A stretch of DNA of 64,000 bases from AC-49 sp963817035 (lineage in GTDB: Bacteria; Actinomycetota; Thermoleophilia; Solirubrobacterales; Solirubrobacteraceae): contig CAWFMM010000004.1 of assembly GCA_963817035.1 (NCBI GenBank), positions 992,001 through 1,056,000 on the forward strand. Direction: 5' to 3'. The notes beneath the pieces are model-generated. The model was not told the DNA's origin, searched no databases, and saw only the letters and a list, made by a program, of their open reading frames with translations. The position numbers and the translations under genes are program-made. This document shows, in pieces, positions 39,075 to 46,941 of this stretch (position 1 is its first letter; each line of letters begins with the position of its first letter).

Positions 39075-41145
39075 CGTCACCCACCTCGGCATCGGCCAGC
39101 GCTCCTGACGCCACGGCGCTCCGCAGGACGTCCAGCTCGAAGTCAGCGACTCGGTCGGGGTCGTCGAAGAAGTGCTCCTCGACGTAGGGGATGATCGAGT
39201 ACCGCCAGATCTGGCGCAGCAGTACATCGTCGAGGTCCTCGACCATGAAATGCGACGGCCCGATCTGAAGGTGGCGATCCCCAAGCAGCCGGTTTGCATG
39301 GTCAACGACGTCGGCCACCCAGGCCATCGTTGGGTTGTTCATCTCGAGCCAACGACTGAGAAGCCCCTCGATCGGCCACGCGTCGGGGAAGAACGGGACG
39401 AAGTGAAAGCGGCGCCGGAGTGCCGCGTCCAGGAGCGCGATCGACCTGTCCGCCGTGTTCATCGTGCCCACGATGATGAGGTTCTCGGGGAGGCTGAATG
39501 AATCGCCGTACTGGAGATCGATTGCGTCGTCGCGGTATTCGAGGAGGTAATACAGCTCGCCGAACACCTTCGCGATATTGCCGCGGTTGATCTCATCGAT
39601 GATGAGTACGCAGCGCTCGCCCGAGTCCCTGGCGCGCTGCGCCAATCGCATCAGAGGCCCATCCCGGAGGTCGAAGCCGACACCGCCATCCTCGGTAGGA
39701 ACGGGGCGAAAGCCCTGTACGAAATCCTCGTAGGCATAGGACGGGTGGAACTGAACGGTCGTGACGTTGCTGGCGTCTGCCCAACTCCTCGCCAACCTTC
39801 GGGCGACGAAAGTCTTCCCGGTCCCAGGTGGTCCGTAGAAGATCACCTGCGGCTTGTTCTCCGTGAGCGCCTCGACCTCGTCGAGCCACTCCTGCGGGAG
39901 CAATAGCTCTTCTGCGAGCGAGGATGTCGGAGCCCAGCCGCGCATCCACCATGCGAACAGCATCTGGCCCCAGGGGTCGCCGGGCAAGAGCGGCTCGAGC
40001 CGCGCACGGATGACTTCATTTGACTCGACGGCGAGCTCCCCGACCGTCTTGCTCTGTTCGTCGAGCGGACCGAGTCGCAGAACGCGGATCACGTCCTGCT
40101 TGCCGGCGCCGGCGCCGCTGCGATAGACGAAGAACGGGATCCAGCGCTCGGGATGCTTCACAGCGAGACACTTCGTCGCGAGGCTCTCACCCAGGCCTGG
40201 GATCTTCCAATCCACGTCGGTGAGGACGGTGGTCAGCCGCTCGGCTTCGCTGCCGTCTCCGGCGAGCAGGTAGTGGAGGGTCTTTGCCAGGCGTCGTTCT
40301 CCCTCGGTGCCACCGTCGCGGAGGTAGCGCATGATGTGCGACTGCGAGCCCGGCCCGCCGTAGTTGCCGACGGCGAGGCGTCGGAATTCGGGTACGTCGA
40401 GGTCGCCCGCGGCAAGACGATCCAGATCGAGCAGGCCGGTCGCGAACTCCTCACGCATCGTCTTGTGGCGCTGGTCGTCGTCACTCGGGTAGCCGCTCTC
40501 AGCGAGCCACTCCTCGAAACGTTCACGGAGCCACGCGTCGTCATCGATCGGGTGCGCGCCGACCAGCTCGACGTCCACCTCGGCGCCGAGCGTGGCGAGC
40601 CGGCCCGGAAGAGACGTGGTCCGGTTCGCGAGAACGCCGACGACCTGCCACTCATCATCGTTCTCGGCGATGAACGCGATGGCCTCCATCCGGCCGACGC
40701 CAAGCAGCGGAGCGACGCCGCTGCGCGAGCCATCGAGTTGGTCAGGAGACGCCAGGACGAGGACGCCCAACCGCGCCTTCGTCTGCTGTGCTGACTGCTC
40801 GATTCGAACCTTGGCGTTGCCGGGCTTGCTCGAGTACGCGACATAGACGTCGGTGACGCGCAGGCCAACGAGCGAGGCGATCGTGTCTCGGAGCGGGTTG
40901 AACTTGGTCGTGCTCGGCGCGCTGACGTCCGGCACCGCTCGAACGAGCTCGTCGACACCCTGGAGCCCGTGACCGCGGGAGTACAGCGAACGAAGCTGGC
41001 TTCCAGTCCGGCCGGTCCGTTCAGTGATCGTCGACCAGGGGAGCTCCTCCGTGTCGCGGAGGCGCACGACCTCGAGCGCGGCCTTGTCGCCCGTAGGCCC
41101 TGAGTCCTTGCTCTGGCCGCTCTCACCGTCGGTGTCGATGCTCAC
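39052..41145 (-). CDS. mcrB: McrB-family AAA+ GTPase, restriction motor
   Basis: A 697-residue AAA+ protein. The motor at about residues 425-640 has VIFYGPPGTGKTFVARRLAR (Walker A near 436), LIIDEINRGNIAKVFGELYY (Walker B with the McrB wording), and VGTMNTADRSIALLDAALRR (the MNTADRS signature of McrB GTPases). The N-terminal 420 residues are not the E. coli 5mC-binding domain; they start with a helix-turn-helix-like segment (GSQLRSLYSRGHGLQ) and hold a second unnamed domain. GTG 41145 follows AAAGGGG; the ORF extends upstream without family sequence. It overlaps mcrC. Confidence 0.92.
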   Translation of the reverse strand: MSIDTDGESGQSKDSGPTGDKAALEVVRLRDTEELPWSTITERTGRTGSQLRSLYSRGHGLQGVDELVRAVPDVSAPSTTKFNPLRDTIASLVGLRVTDVYVAYSSKPGNAKVRIEQSAQQTKARLGVLVLASPDQLDGSRSGVAPLLGVGRMEAIAFIAENDDEWQVVGVLANRTTSLPGRLATLGAEVDVELVGAHPIDDDAWLRERFEEWLAESGYPSDDDQRHKTMREEFATGLLDLDRLAAGDLDVPEFRRLAVGNYGGPGSQSHIMRYLRDGGTEGERRLAKTLHYLLAGDGSEAERLTTVLTDVDWKIPGLGESLATKCLAVKHPERWIPFFVYRSGAGAGKQDVIRVLRLGPLDEQSKTVGELAVESNEVIRARLEPLLPGDPWGQMLFAWWMRGWAPTSSLAEELLLPQEWLDEVEALTENKPQVIFYGPPGTGKTFVARRLARSWADASNVTTVQFHPSYAYEDFVQGFRPVPTEDGGVGFDLRDGPLMRLAQRARDSGERCVLIIDEINRGNIAKVFGELYYLLEYRDDAIDLQYGDSFSLPENLIIVGTMNTADRSIALLDAALRRRFHFVPFFPDAWPIEGLLSRWLEMNNPTMAWVADVVDHANRLLGDRHLQIGPSHFMVEDLDDVLLRQIWRYSIIPYVEEHFFDDPDRVADFELDVLRSAVASGALADAEVGDDAPSHSE

Positions 41146-41335
41146 GCACCCCTTTCTAGCGGACGTTGCCTGTTCGTTGCATCCGTGAGATGCCTGCTGC
41201 AAGCGACTTCGCGAGATGCCTCCAGCACACGCGAGTTGGCACACGGTGGTCGCGCAGCGGCAGGGGGTGCTGCCGGTGCGCTCCCAATGGGGCTAGCCGG
41301 CCAGCCCGCCCCTCTCGCCTCGCTGCGCTCGGCGT

Positions 41336-41381
41336 CGCTGACCACCCACCCTCCGCTGGCGCGGAGTTCGGGTGGTCAGCG
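41336..41381. repeat. strong nested stem-loop in the non-coding region, oriT-like candidate
   Basis: A perfect 12-bp outer stem, CGCTGACCACCC (41336-41347) and GGGTGGTCAGCG (41370-41381), encloses 3-base bulges and a perfect 6-bp inner stem CTCCGC/GCGGAG with a TGGC loop. It lies in the 459-bp gap (41146-41604) between mcrB and the mobility genes, which contains no ORF I believe in. Such a structure beside a replication-relaxation gene is a plausible origin of transfer or replication; alternatively a bidirectional terminator or regulator. Confidence 0.7.
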
Positions 41382-41604
41382 ATCGGGGGACGGACCGGCC
41401 GGCGGGAGTGGGTGGCCGGGGGAGAGGTAGCGGTCGGGACGGACGGAGCGAGACGGTCGATCTGCGGCGAGTGTCGTGGGCGTCGGCGGGCGTGGCGTGG
41501 TCCGGGGTGGGGCGTCGAAGGGGGCCAGATTTCGGGATCGCGGCTCCTTGTGAGTGAGAGACGCGTCGCTGGTGCTTGACACGTACGGACCGAGAGGAGC
41601 ACTG

Positions 41605-42282
41605 ATGAGTCGTGGAGTTCGAGCAGCCAGGGAGACCGCCAGAGCGACCAGGTCGGACGCCGGCGCGGTGCGCTGCTCGGCCCGCGACGTCGAGCTGCTG
41701 CGGATCGTCGGCGAGCAGTACGCCGTGACGCTCCCGCAGCTCGCGCGGCTGATGCACTGCTCGGCGCACGCGGCGCGGTGGCTCCGCGCGCGTTGGGAGC
41801 GTGCCGGGTGGGCGCGCGGGCGCGCGATGCTCGTCGGCGAGCCGGTGTTCGTGTGGCTCACGCGCCGCGGGCACGGAATCGCCGGCATCGACTACGCGGT
41901 GTGGCGCCCGAATGCCGGGATGCTTGCGCACATCGCCGCCGTCACCGATGTGCGCCTCGACGTGCTGGGGCGCCATCCCGGGGCGCACTGGGTCAGCGAG
42001 CGCGAGCTGCATCGCGAGGTCGTCGCCGAGCCGGGCGGCCGTCAGCGCCATCGCCCCGACGGACTCGTCGTCATCGGCGGGCGCGAGGTCGCCGTCGAGG
42101 TCGAGCTCACCCTCAAGCGACGCGGGCGGATCGAGTCGATCATGCGCGAGCTCGTCGCCCGCTACGGGTCGGTGAGCTACTTCGCCGCGCCGGCTCCGCG
42201 CCGGACGTTGACCGAGCTCGCCGCCGAGATCGGCGGCGGCCGCGTCCAGGTCCTCGGACTCCCGCAGGAGGCACCGCGGTGA
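41605..42282 (+). CDS. replication-relaxation (Replic_Relax) family protein
   Basis: A 225-residue protein resembling the plasmid replication-relaxation family. An N-terminal winged-helix segment reads VELLRIVGEQYAVTLPQLAR then LMHCSAHAARWLRARWE (about residues 30-66); the C-terminal part has HRPDGLVVIGGREVAVEVEL (about 149-168), a nuclease-like strand pattern with conserved D and E/E residues as in PD-(D/E)xK-like folds. ATG 41605 follows a good ribosome site (GAGAGGAGC). Its stop overlaps the coupling protein start by 4 bp (GTGA). It probably acts on the element's origin. Confidence 0.82.
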   Translation: MSRGVRAARETARATRSDAGAVRCSARDVELLRIVGEQYAVTLPQLARLMHCSAHAARWLRARWERAGWARGRAMLVGEPVFVWLTRRGHGIAGIDYAVWRPNAGMLAHIAAVTDVRLDVLGRHPGAHWVSERELHREVVAEPGGRQRHRPDGLVVIGGREVAVEVELTLKRRGRIESIMRELVARYGSVSYFAAPAPRRTLTELAAEIGGGRVQVLGLPQEAPR

Positions 42283-44003
42283 ACACCTCTGCTCAACCTC
42301 ACGATCGCTACCAGCAGGACCCGATGCCGTTCGTCGCGCTCATGGCGATCGCCGTCGCGGCGTTCGTCAGCCTCCCGGCCCTCGTCATCGGCATGCTGCT
42401 CGCTCCGCTCGCGCGGCGCGCGCGTATCCCCTTCGTGCTGCTCGCCCTCGCAGGCATGGCGTGGGTCGCGATGGCCCGGGGCGACGTCGGCCTCGAGATG
42501 CGCAGAGCGCACGCCGCCGGCATTCGCGCGGGAATGCTCCGGCACGCTGGCGCCGCGCTTGACGGCGCGTGGCCTCACATCCGCGGGTGGCAGTTGCACG
42601 CAACGCCGCTCTGCTTCCTCGTCGCGTTGGGGATCGTGACCTTCCGGCGGCGGACTGTGGAGGAACTGCGCGAGCGCGACGAGCAACGCGCCGACCGCGC
42701 ACGCGGCCGGCGTCAACGCCGGGCCCGCCGCAAGGCCGGCGTCAGCAAGCAGCCGCCGACCGAGACCGCGTTCACGCTCGGCCAGCACGTCGAGGGCGGC
42801 CACGTGCTGCCCTCCGCGGGCAGCCGCGTCCTGATGCCGCTCTCGCGGCTACGGCGTACGGTGGTGGTGATCGGCGCACCCGGCTCCGGCAAGACCGTGA
42901 CCCTCGGCCGCCTCGCCTACGGCGTCGCAAGCACGAGCGATTGGCAGATCATCGTCGTCGACGCCAAGGGCGACCCAGCCACCCAGCACGCGTTCAGCGA
43001 GACGATGCGCCATGCCGGACGCACGACGCGGCTCTTCCCCCAGGAGCCGTTCGACGGCTGGTACGGCACGGGCCGCGAGGTCGCCGGCCGCCTCACCCAG
43101 CTCATCGACTGGAGTGACGAGGGTGGCGGCGCCTACTACCGCGACATCGCCGTCAACCTTGTGCGGCTCGCGTGCACCGCGCCCGGCGGCCCGCCGCGCA
43201 GCACCGAGGAGCTGCTGTGCCGGTTCGACAAAGCCGTCCTCGCCACGCTCTGGGCCGGCAACCCCAAGGCCGCCGAGGTCGCGCGCATCGGCGTCGAGCA
43301 CATCGACGGCTGCCGCCAGCGCTACCGCTCGTTCTTCGACGCCACCGCCGGCCAGCTCGACGGCGACTGGACCTGGGAGGACGCCGAGTGCGCCTACGTC
43401 CTGCTCAACGAGCTCATCTACGCCGACGAGACGACCAAGCTCGCCCGCTTCCTCATCGAGGACTTCAAGCAGTACCTCGCCTCAGCAGCGCGTAGGCGCC
43501 CCGGGCAGCAGGTTCTGCTGATCGTCGACGAGTTCTCGGCGATCGCCGACGGCGAGCGGATGGCGCGCATGGTCGAGGTCGTCCGCTCCTTCGACGCGTC
43601 GGTCGTGCTCGCACCGCAGTGCATCGAGGGGATGGGTGGCCCCGAGGCGACGGCGCGGATCCTCAACGCCGCCCACACCGTGATCCTGCACGCTGTCCCC
43701 GACCCCGAGCCGATCATCAAGGCAGCCGGCACGAGGATGGCCACCGAGATCAGCCTGCAGCACGAGGGCGGGGTATCGACCGACGTCGGGTCGACGCGGC
43801 AGCAACACCAGTACCGCGTCGACCCCAACGAGGTCCGCCGCCTGCCCGAAGGCATGTGCGTCGTCATCGGCAACGGCGACGGAGAGACGGTCCAGATCGC
43901 CGCCCCGCCGAGCGTCGCCGATCCACCGGAACGGACCGAGATCCCCATGCCAGTCGAGCAACCCGCGGCGCAGGACACAGACGACAGGCCGGTACGACTG
44001 TGA
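42279..44003 (+). CDS. TraD/TraG-like coupling ATPase
   Basis: A 574-residue membrane-anchored DNA-translocation ATPase. Two hydrophobic segments lie near the N-terminus (FVALMAIAVAAFVSLPALVI and FVLLALAGMAWVAMA, about residues 19-65), with a third at about 110-125. The motor has VVVIGAPGSGKTVTLGRLAY (Walker A near 198-205) and LLIVDEFSAIADG (Walker B, about 413-425), then ASVVLAPQCIEG as in TraG/VirD4 proteins. GTG 42279 overlaps the previous gene by 4 bp. It would bring the element's DNA to a transfer channel, but no channel genes are present here. Confidence 0.88.
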   Translation: MNTSAQPHDRYQQDPMPFVALMAIAVAAFVSLPALVIGMLLAPLARRARIPFVLLALAGMAWVAMARGDVGLEMRRAHAAGIRAGMLRHAGAALDGAWPHIRGWQLHATPLCFLVALGIVTFRRRTVEELRERDEQRADRARGRRQRRARRKAGVSKQPPTETAFTLGQHVEGGHVLPSAGSRVLMPLSRLRRTVVVIGAPGSGKTVTLGRLAYGVASTSDWQIIVVDAKGDPATQHAFSETMRHAGRTTRLFPQEPFDGWYGTGREVAGRLTQLIDWSDEGGGAYYRDIAVNLVRLACTAPGGPPRSTEELLCRFDKAVLATLWAGNPKAAEVARIGVEHIDGCRQRYRSFFDATAGQLDGDWTWEDAECAYVLLNELIYADETTKLARFLIEDFKQYLASAARRRPGQQVLLIVDEFSAIADGERMARMVEVVRSFDASVVLAPQCIEGMGGPEATARILNAAHTVILHAVPDPEPIIKAAGTRMATEISLQHEGGVSTDVGSTRQQHQYRVDPNEVRRLPEGMCVVIGNGDGETVQIAAPPSVADPPERTEIPMPVEQPAAQDTDDRPVRL

Positions 44004-44215
44004 TGCCGGAGCCCGACGACCACGACAAGCTGCTCACCGCCGACGATGTTGCCGACCTGATGCGCGTCACGCGCGCGTGGGTCTACGCCGAGACACGCCG
44101 CGACGCCCTTCCCCACCTGCGCCTGGGCCGCTATGTGCGCTACCGCCGATCGGCGATCGAGGCGTGGATGCGAACGATCGAACGAGGCCCGGCCGCGCCC
44201 GGCGCGCGGCGGTGA
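44003..44215 (+). CDS. xis: excisionase-family helix-turn-helix protein
   Basis: A 70-residue MerR-like/excisionase helix-turn-helix protein: LLTADDVADLMRVTRAWVYA (about residues 10-29) is the recognition unit, followed by the wing LRLGRYVRYRRSAIEAWMRT. Such proteins bend att DNA and direct excision by the integrase. ATG 44003 shares a base with the coupling protein stop (TGATG); GTG 44000 is also in frame. It lies 5 bp before the integrase gene, the standard xis-int layout of actinobacterial integrative elements. Confidence 0.9.
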   Translation: MPEPDDHDKLLTADDVADLMRVTRAWVYAETRRDALPHLRLGRYVRYRRSAIEAWMRTIERGPAAPGARR

Positions 44216-44219
44216 GGAC

Positions 44220-45497
44220 ATGCGCCGGTGCAAGCGCCATCATCGGCGTATGGCAAAGCGCGGATACGGAACAGGGCAGCTCTACCTCAAGCACGGCGGT
44301 TACTACGGCCGCTGGCGCACGCTCGACGGGCGCAAGCTCAACCGTCGCATCGGCGCGGTCCGCGACGAGAACGCTACGAATGGGCTGACGCGCACCGAGG
44401 CCGAGCGCCAATTCCGCAAGCTCCAGGAAGCCGAGGAGCGCCGCCCGCTCCGCGCCGGCGTCGATCGCCACACGCTCGACGAGGTGACCGACTCGCTGCG
44501 CCGCCGGCTCTCCGTCGAGGGCGCCCGCAAGTCCTACCTGCAGAACTGCGAGTCGATGCAGCGCGTCCACATCTCGCCGCAGCTCGGCGACAAGCCCGTC
44601 GACCGCGTGACGATCGCCGACGTTGAAACGATCGCTGCGGCGATGTTGGACGCTGGCCTCGCGCCGAAGACGGTGCGCAACGTCGTGACATTCATGCACT
44701 CCGTCTTCGAGCATGCGATCGACCGCGGCTGGACGACGCAGAACCCGGTCCGGCGCGCGAGCCGGCCCAAGCGCCGGCGCGCCGGCGACGCAAATCCCGA
44801 CATCCAGTTCCTCACCGTGCCCGAGCTCGAGGCCGTGCTGCGCGCGATCCCCAACGAAGTGATCGTGCGCGCGCCGGCACCGACGCGACGCGGCCGCGCG
44901 GGCAGCGCTCCGCCGATCCCGCCCGACGTCCTCGGGCCTGTGATCCGCGTCGTCGTTCTCAGCGCCGCGATGACCGGGCTGCGCCAGTCTGAGCTGCTTG
45001 GCCTGCGCTGGCGTGACGTCGACTGGTCCGCCCAGCGCATCCGCGTCCGCAACGCCTGGGTCCGCGGCGAGCACTCCGGCGAGGGCGAGTCCGACCTCTC
45101 GACGCGCCGCTCGGTGCCGATGGCCGACCGACTCGCACGCGAGCTGGACCGCTGGTCGCGAAGCACGCTGTACGGCGCTGACGACGACCTGGTCTTCGCG
45201 CACCCGCAGTCGGGTCGGCCGCTCGATCGCACGAAGCTCACGCGGCGCTTCAAGGCCGCGTGCGTCGAGGCCCGCGTCCGCCCGATTCGCTTCCACGATC
45301 TGCGGCACACCTTCGCGACACGCCTCGCTGCGTCGGGCCAGCCAATGCGCACGATCCAGGAGTTCCTCGGCCACGCCGACTCCAAGACGACGCAGATCTA
45401 CGCGCACTATGCGCCCAGCGCGCACGAGGTCGAGATGGTCAACGCGGCGTTCGCGGAGGAGAAGCCGTCGCCATCGGCCCGCGCCGACGTGAGCTAG
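44220..45497 (+). CDS. int: tyrosine-type site-specific integrase
   Basis: A 425-residue phage-type integrase. The arm-binding N-terminus starts with a basic region (RRCKRHHRRMAKRGYGTGQ), followed by the SAM-like core-binding domain (about residues 85-175). The catalytic domain has Arg in MTGLRQSELLGLRW (Arg near 252), HDLRHTFATRLA (H-x-x-R near 358-361) and TTQIYAHYAP (Tyr near 393). ATG 44220 follows GGTGAGG; ATG 44250 is a reasonable alternative. It should recombine the 47-bp tRNA-Pro repeats at 34763 and 48836. It lies about 3.3 kb from the right end. Confidence 0.95.
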   Translation: MRRCKRHHRRMAKRGYGTGQLYLKHGGYYGRWRTLDGRKLNRRIGAVRDENATNGLTRTEAERQFRKLQEAEERRPLRAGVDRHTLDEVTDSLRRRLSVEGARKSYLQNCESMQRVHISPQLGDKPVDRVTIADVETIAAAMLDAGLAPKTVRNVVTFMHSVFEHAIDRGWTTQNPVRRASRPKRRRAGDANPDIQFLTVPELEAVLRAIPNEVIVRAPAPTRRGRAGSAPPIPPDVLGPVIRVVVLSAAMTGLRQSELLGLRWRDVDWSAQRIRVRNAWVRGEHSGEGESDLSTRRSVPMADRLARELDRWSRSTLYGADDDLVFAHPQSGRPLDRTKLTRRFKAACVEARVRPIRFHDLRHTFATRLAASGQPMRTIQEFLGHADSKTTQIYAHYAPSAHEVEMVNAAFAEEKPSPSARADVS

Positions 45498-45510
45498 TAT
45501 TGTCACGGAT

Positions 45511-46113
45511 ATGGCCAAGTATCCCGTTGATACTCGTGACAACAAGGCACTCAACCTGCTCTACGAGATCGCGGAGGGACAGGCTGGCTACCTCACTGCC
45601 GACCAAGCCGTGAAGGCGGGCATCCCGCGCTCGACGCTCGGTTACCACGCCGGCGAAGCGGGGACGCTGGAGCGTGTCGGGACTGGTGTCTACCGCCTGC
45701 GGCGGTTCCCGACGACACCACACGGCCATATCGTCGCCGGCTGGCTCGGACTCGCTCGCGCCGACGCGGTCGTCTCGCACGACAGCGCGCTCGAGCTGCG
45801 CGACCTGAGCGACATCATCGCCGACGAGGTGCACGTGACGCTGCCGCGAGCAAAACGAGGCCTCCACATTCCCGCTGGCGTGCGCGCTCACTTCACGACG
45901 CGTCCCGTCGAGCGCTCACGCGTGCTCGGCGTGTCGGTGACGAGCGTCGAAAGGACCATCGCCGATCAGATCCGCGGCAGGGGATGGACCGAGCAGGTCG
46001 ACCGCTCGATCTTGCAGGCCGTTCAGCGCGGGCTGACGACGCCGACGCGCGTGACCGCGGCAGTGCCAACCAAGTGGCATCGGCGACTCGGCGCGGCGCT
46101 CGCCGACGCCTGA
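45511..46113 (+). CDS. AbiEi-type antitoxin with N-terminal winged helix
   Basis: A 200-residue antitoxin of the type IV AbiE system. The N-terminal winged helix includes GQAGYLTADQAVKAGIPRST (about residues 23-42) and RVGTGVYRLRRFPTT; the C-terminal AbiEi domain has VVSHDSALELRDLSDIIADE (about 87-106), VHVTLPRAKRG and SVERTIADQI. Normally the AbiEii nucleotidyltransferase toxin gene follows at once, but here only a short remnant does (46115-46285). It may act as a stand-alone transcriptional regulator or protect against other AbiEii toxins. Confidence 0.87.
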   Translation: MAKYPVDTRDNKALNLLYEIAEGQAGYLTADQAVKAGIPRSTLGYHAGEAGTLERVGTGVYRLRRFPTTPHGHIVAGWLGLARADAVVSHDSALELRDLSDIIADEVHVTLPRAKRGLHIPAGVRAHFTTRPVERSRVLGVSVTSVERTIADQIRGRGWTEQVDRSILQAVQRGLTTPTRVTAAVPTKWHRRLGAALADA

Positions 46114-46114
46114 C

Positions 46115-46285
46115 ATGCAATACCGCTCACCCGCCGCGTTTCGGGCGGCTCGATCTCGCCATGAGGAACGGGAACGACACACCTCGGGCTCAGCCAAGGT
46201 CTTGTCCTCTCGTCGTGGTCCTGTTTCAAGAGTTTCAAGAGTTCTTATTGTTGTGCCGATGAGCTACAGTAGGCAACGTCCATGA
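46115..46285 (+). pseudogene. probable decayed AbiEii toxin remnant
   Basis: An ORF of 56 codons begins right after the antitoxin stop with MQYRSPAAFRAA, the opening typical of AbiEii-family nucleotidyltransferases as I recall them, then loses similarity (basic, Ser-rich, no nucleotidyltransferase GS..D motif). A second frame over the same stretch keeps LDLAMRNGND, so a frameshift after codon 12 followed by deletion is likely. Its stop codon overlaps the start of the next gene (ATGA), probably by chance. It also contains the promoter region of that gene. Confidence 0.55.
46224..46241. repeat. tandem 9-bp repeat TTTCAAGAG, operator-like
   Basis: TTTCAAGAG occurs twice in tandem at 46224-46232 and 46233-46241, then TTC begins a third partial copy. 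It lies about 40 bp before the HTH gene at 46282, in front of a TACAGT -10-like element (46265-46270). Tandem direct repeats here suggest an operator for that gene's helix-turn-helix product. Confidence 0.5.
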
Positions 46286-46941
46286 GCATCCTTTCGCCGA
46301 CCGATCGCGCCGTCCTGTGGCGCACCGTCGTGACCAGCGGTCCAGACGATCGCGGATCGCTGCTGCGCGTCCTTGCTCGCGAAGTCCTCGACAGCGTCGG
46401 GCGCCGCCTGGACATGTACAGCGGACATGAGGACGACGTGATCGAGACTGTCGAGCTCCTCGACGCATCCGGGCTGCTCGGACGCGACGACCTGCGCGAG
46501 GCCTTCGAGGAAGCGGATGAGGACGACGACCACGCCCAGGCCTTCGCGACCCTCTTCGCCGGACATCTCGGTCATGCCGCCGATCTCGATCGCCTCGGTG
46601 TCGAGGCCCGGGTCCGCGCGGCTCGCCTGGCCGCCACATGGCAGGGCCACGTGCGCGACCGCGCACGGCCGGACACGGAATGGCTCACCGCGCCGCAGGT
46701 TGCGGCCCGATACGGCGTAACTCCACAGGCTGTCTACAAATGGATCAAGGCTGGCCGCGTTCACGCCGAGCAGACCCCCGGCGGTTCGTGGCGGCTACCG
46801 ATTGATCAGTTCGCTCGCGGCCGCACGGATCCGGCGCGCCTCGCCGCGCTGAAGGCAAGGCTCCTCGAGCACGCCGGCGACACGCCGAGCGTCACCGACG
46901 AGGAGCTGGCCGACGAGATCGTCAGCCGACGGCAGTCCTGA
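46282..46941 (+). CDS. helix-turn-helix antitoxin-like protein paired with a PIN toxin
   Basis: A 219-residue protein. The first 125 residues are acidic and helical (EDDVIETVELLDASGLLGRD and a DEDDDH run). The C-terminal part carries an excisionase/MerR-type helix-turn-helix, EWLTAPQVAARYGVTPQAVY then KWIKAGRVHAEQTPGGSWRL (about residues 133-172). It directly precedes the PIN-domain gene (adjacent, no gap), so it is the likely antitoxin and autorepressor. ATG 46282 is chosen; a promoter-like element ends 12 bp upstream. Confidence 0.82.
   Translation: MSILSPTDRAVLWRTVVTSGPDDRGSLLRVLAREVLDSVGRRLDMYSGHEDDVIETVELLDASGLLGRDDLREAFEEADEDDDHAQAFATLFAGHLGHAADLDRLGVEARVRAARLAATWQGHVRDRARPDTEWLTAPQVAARYGVTPQAVYKWIKAGRVHAEQTPGGSWRLPIDQFARGRTDPARLAALKARLLEHAGDTPSVTDEELADEIVSRRQS

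Noticed and set aside
41576..41604. TTGACA at 41576 as a promoter for the replication-relaxation gene
   Set aside because: A -10 element at normal spacing would fall on the ribosome site and start codon; no TATAAT-like sequence is there.
46115..46285. A translated small gene coupled to the HTH gene by an ATGA overlap
   Set aside because: The product loses any family pattern after 12 residues, contains the promoter of the next gene, and is better read as a toxin remnant.
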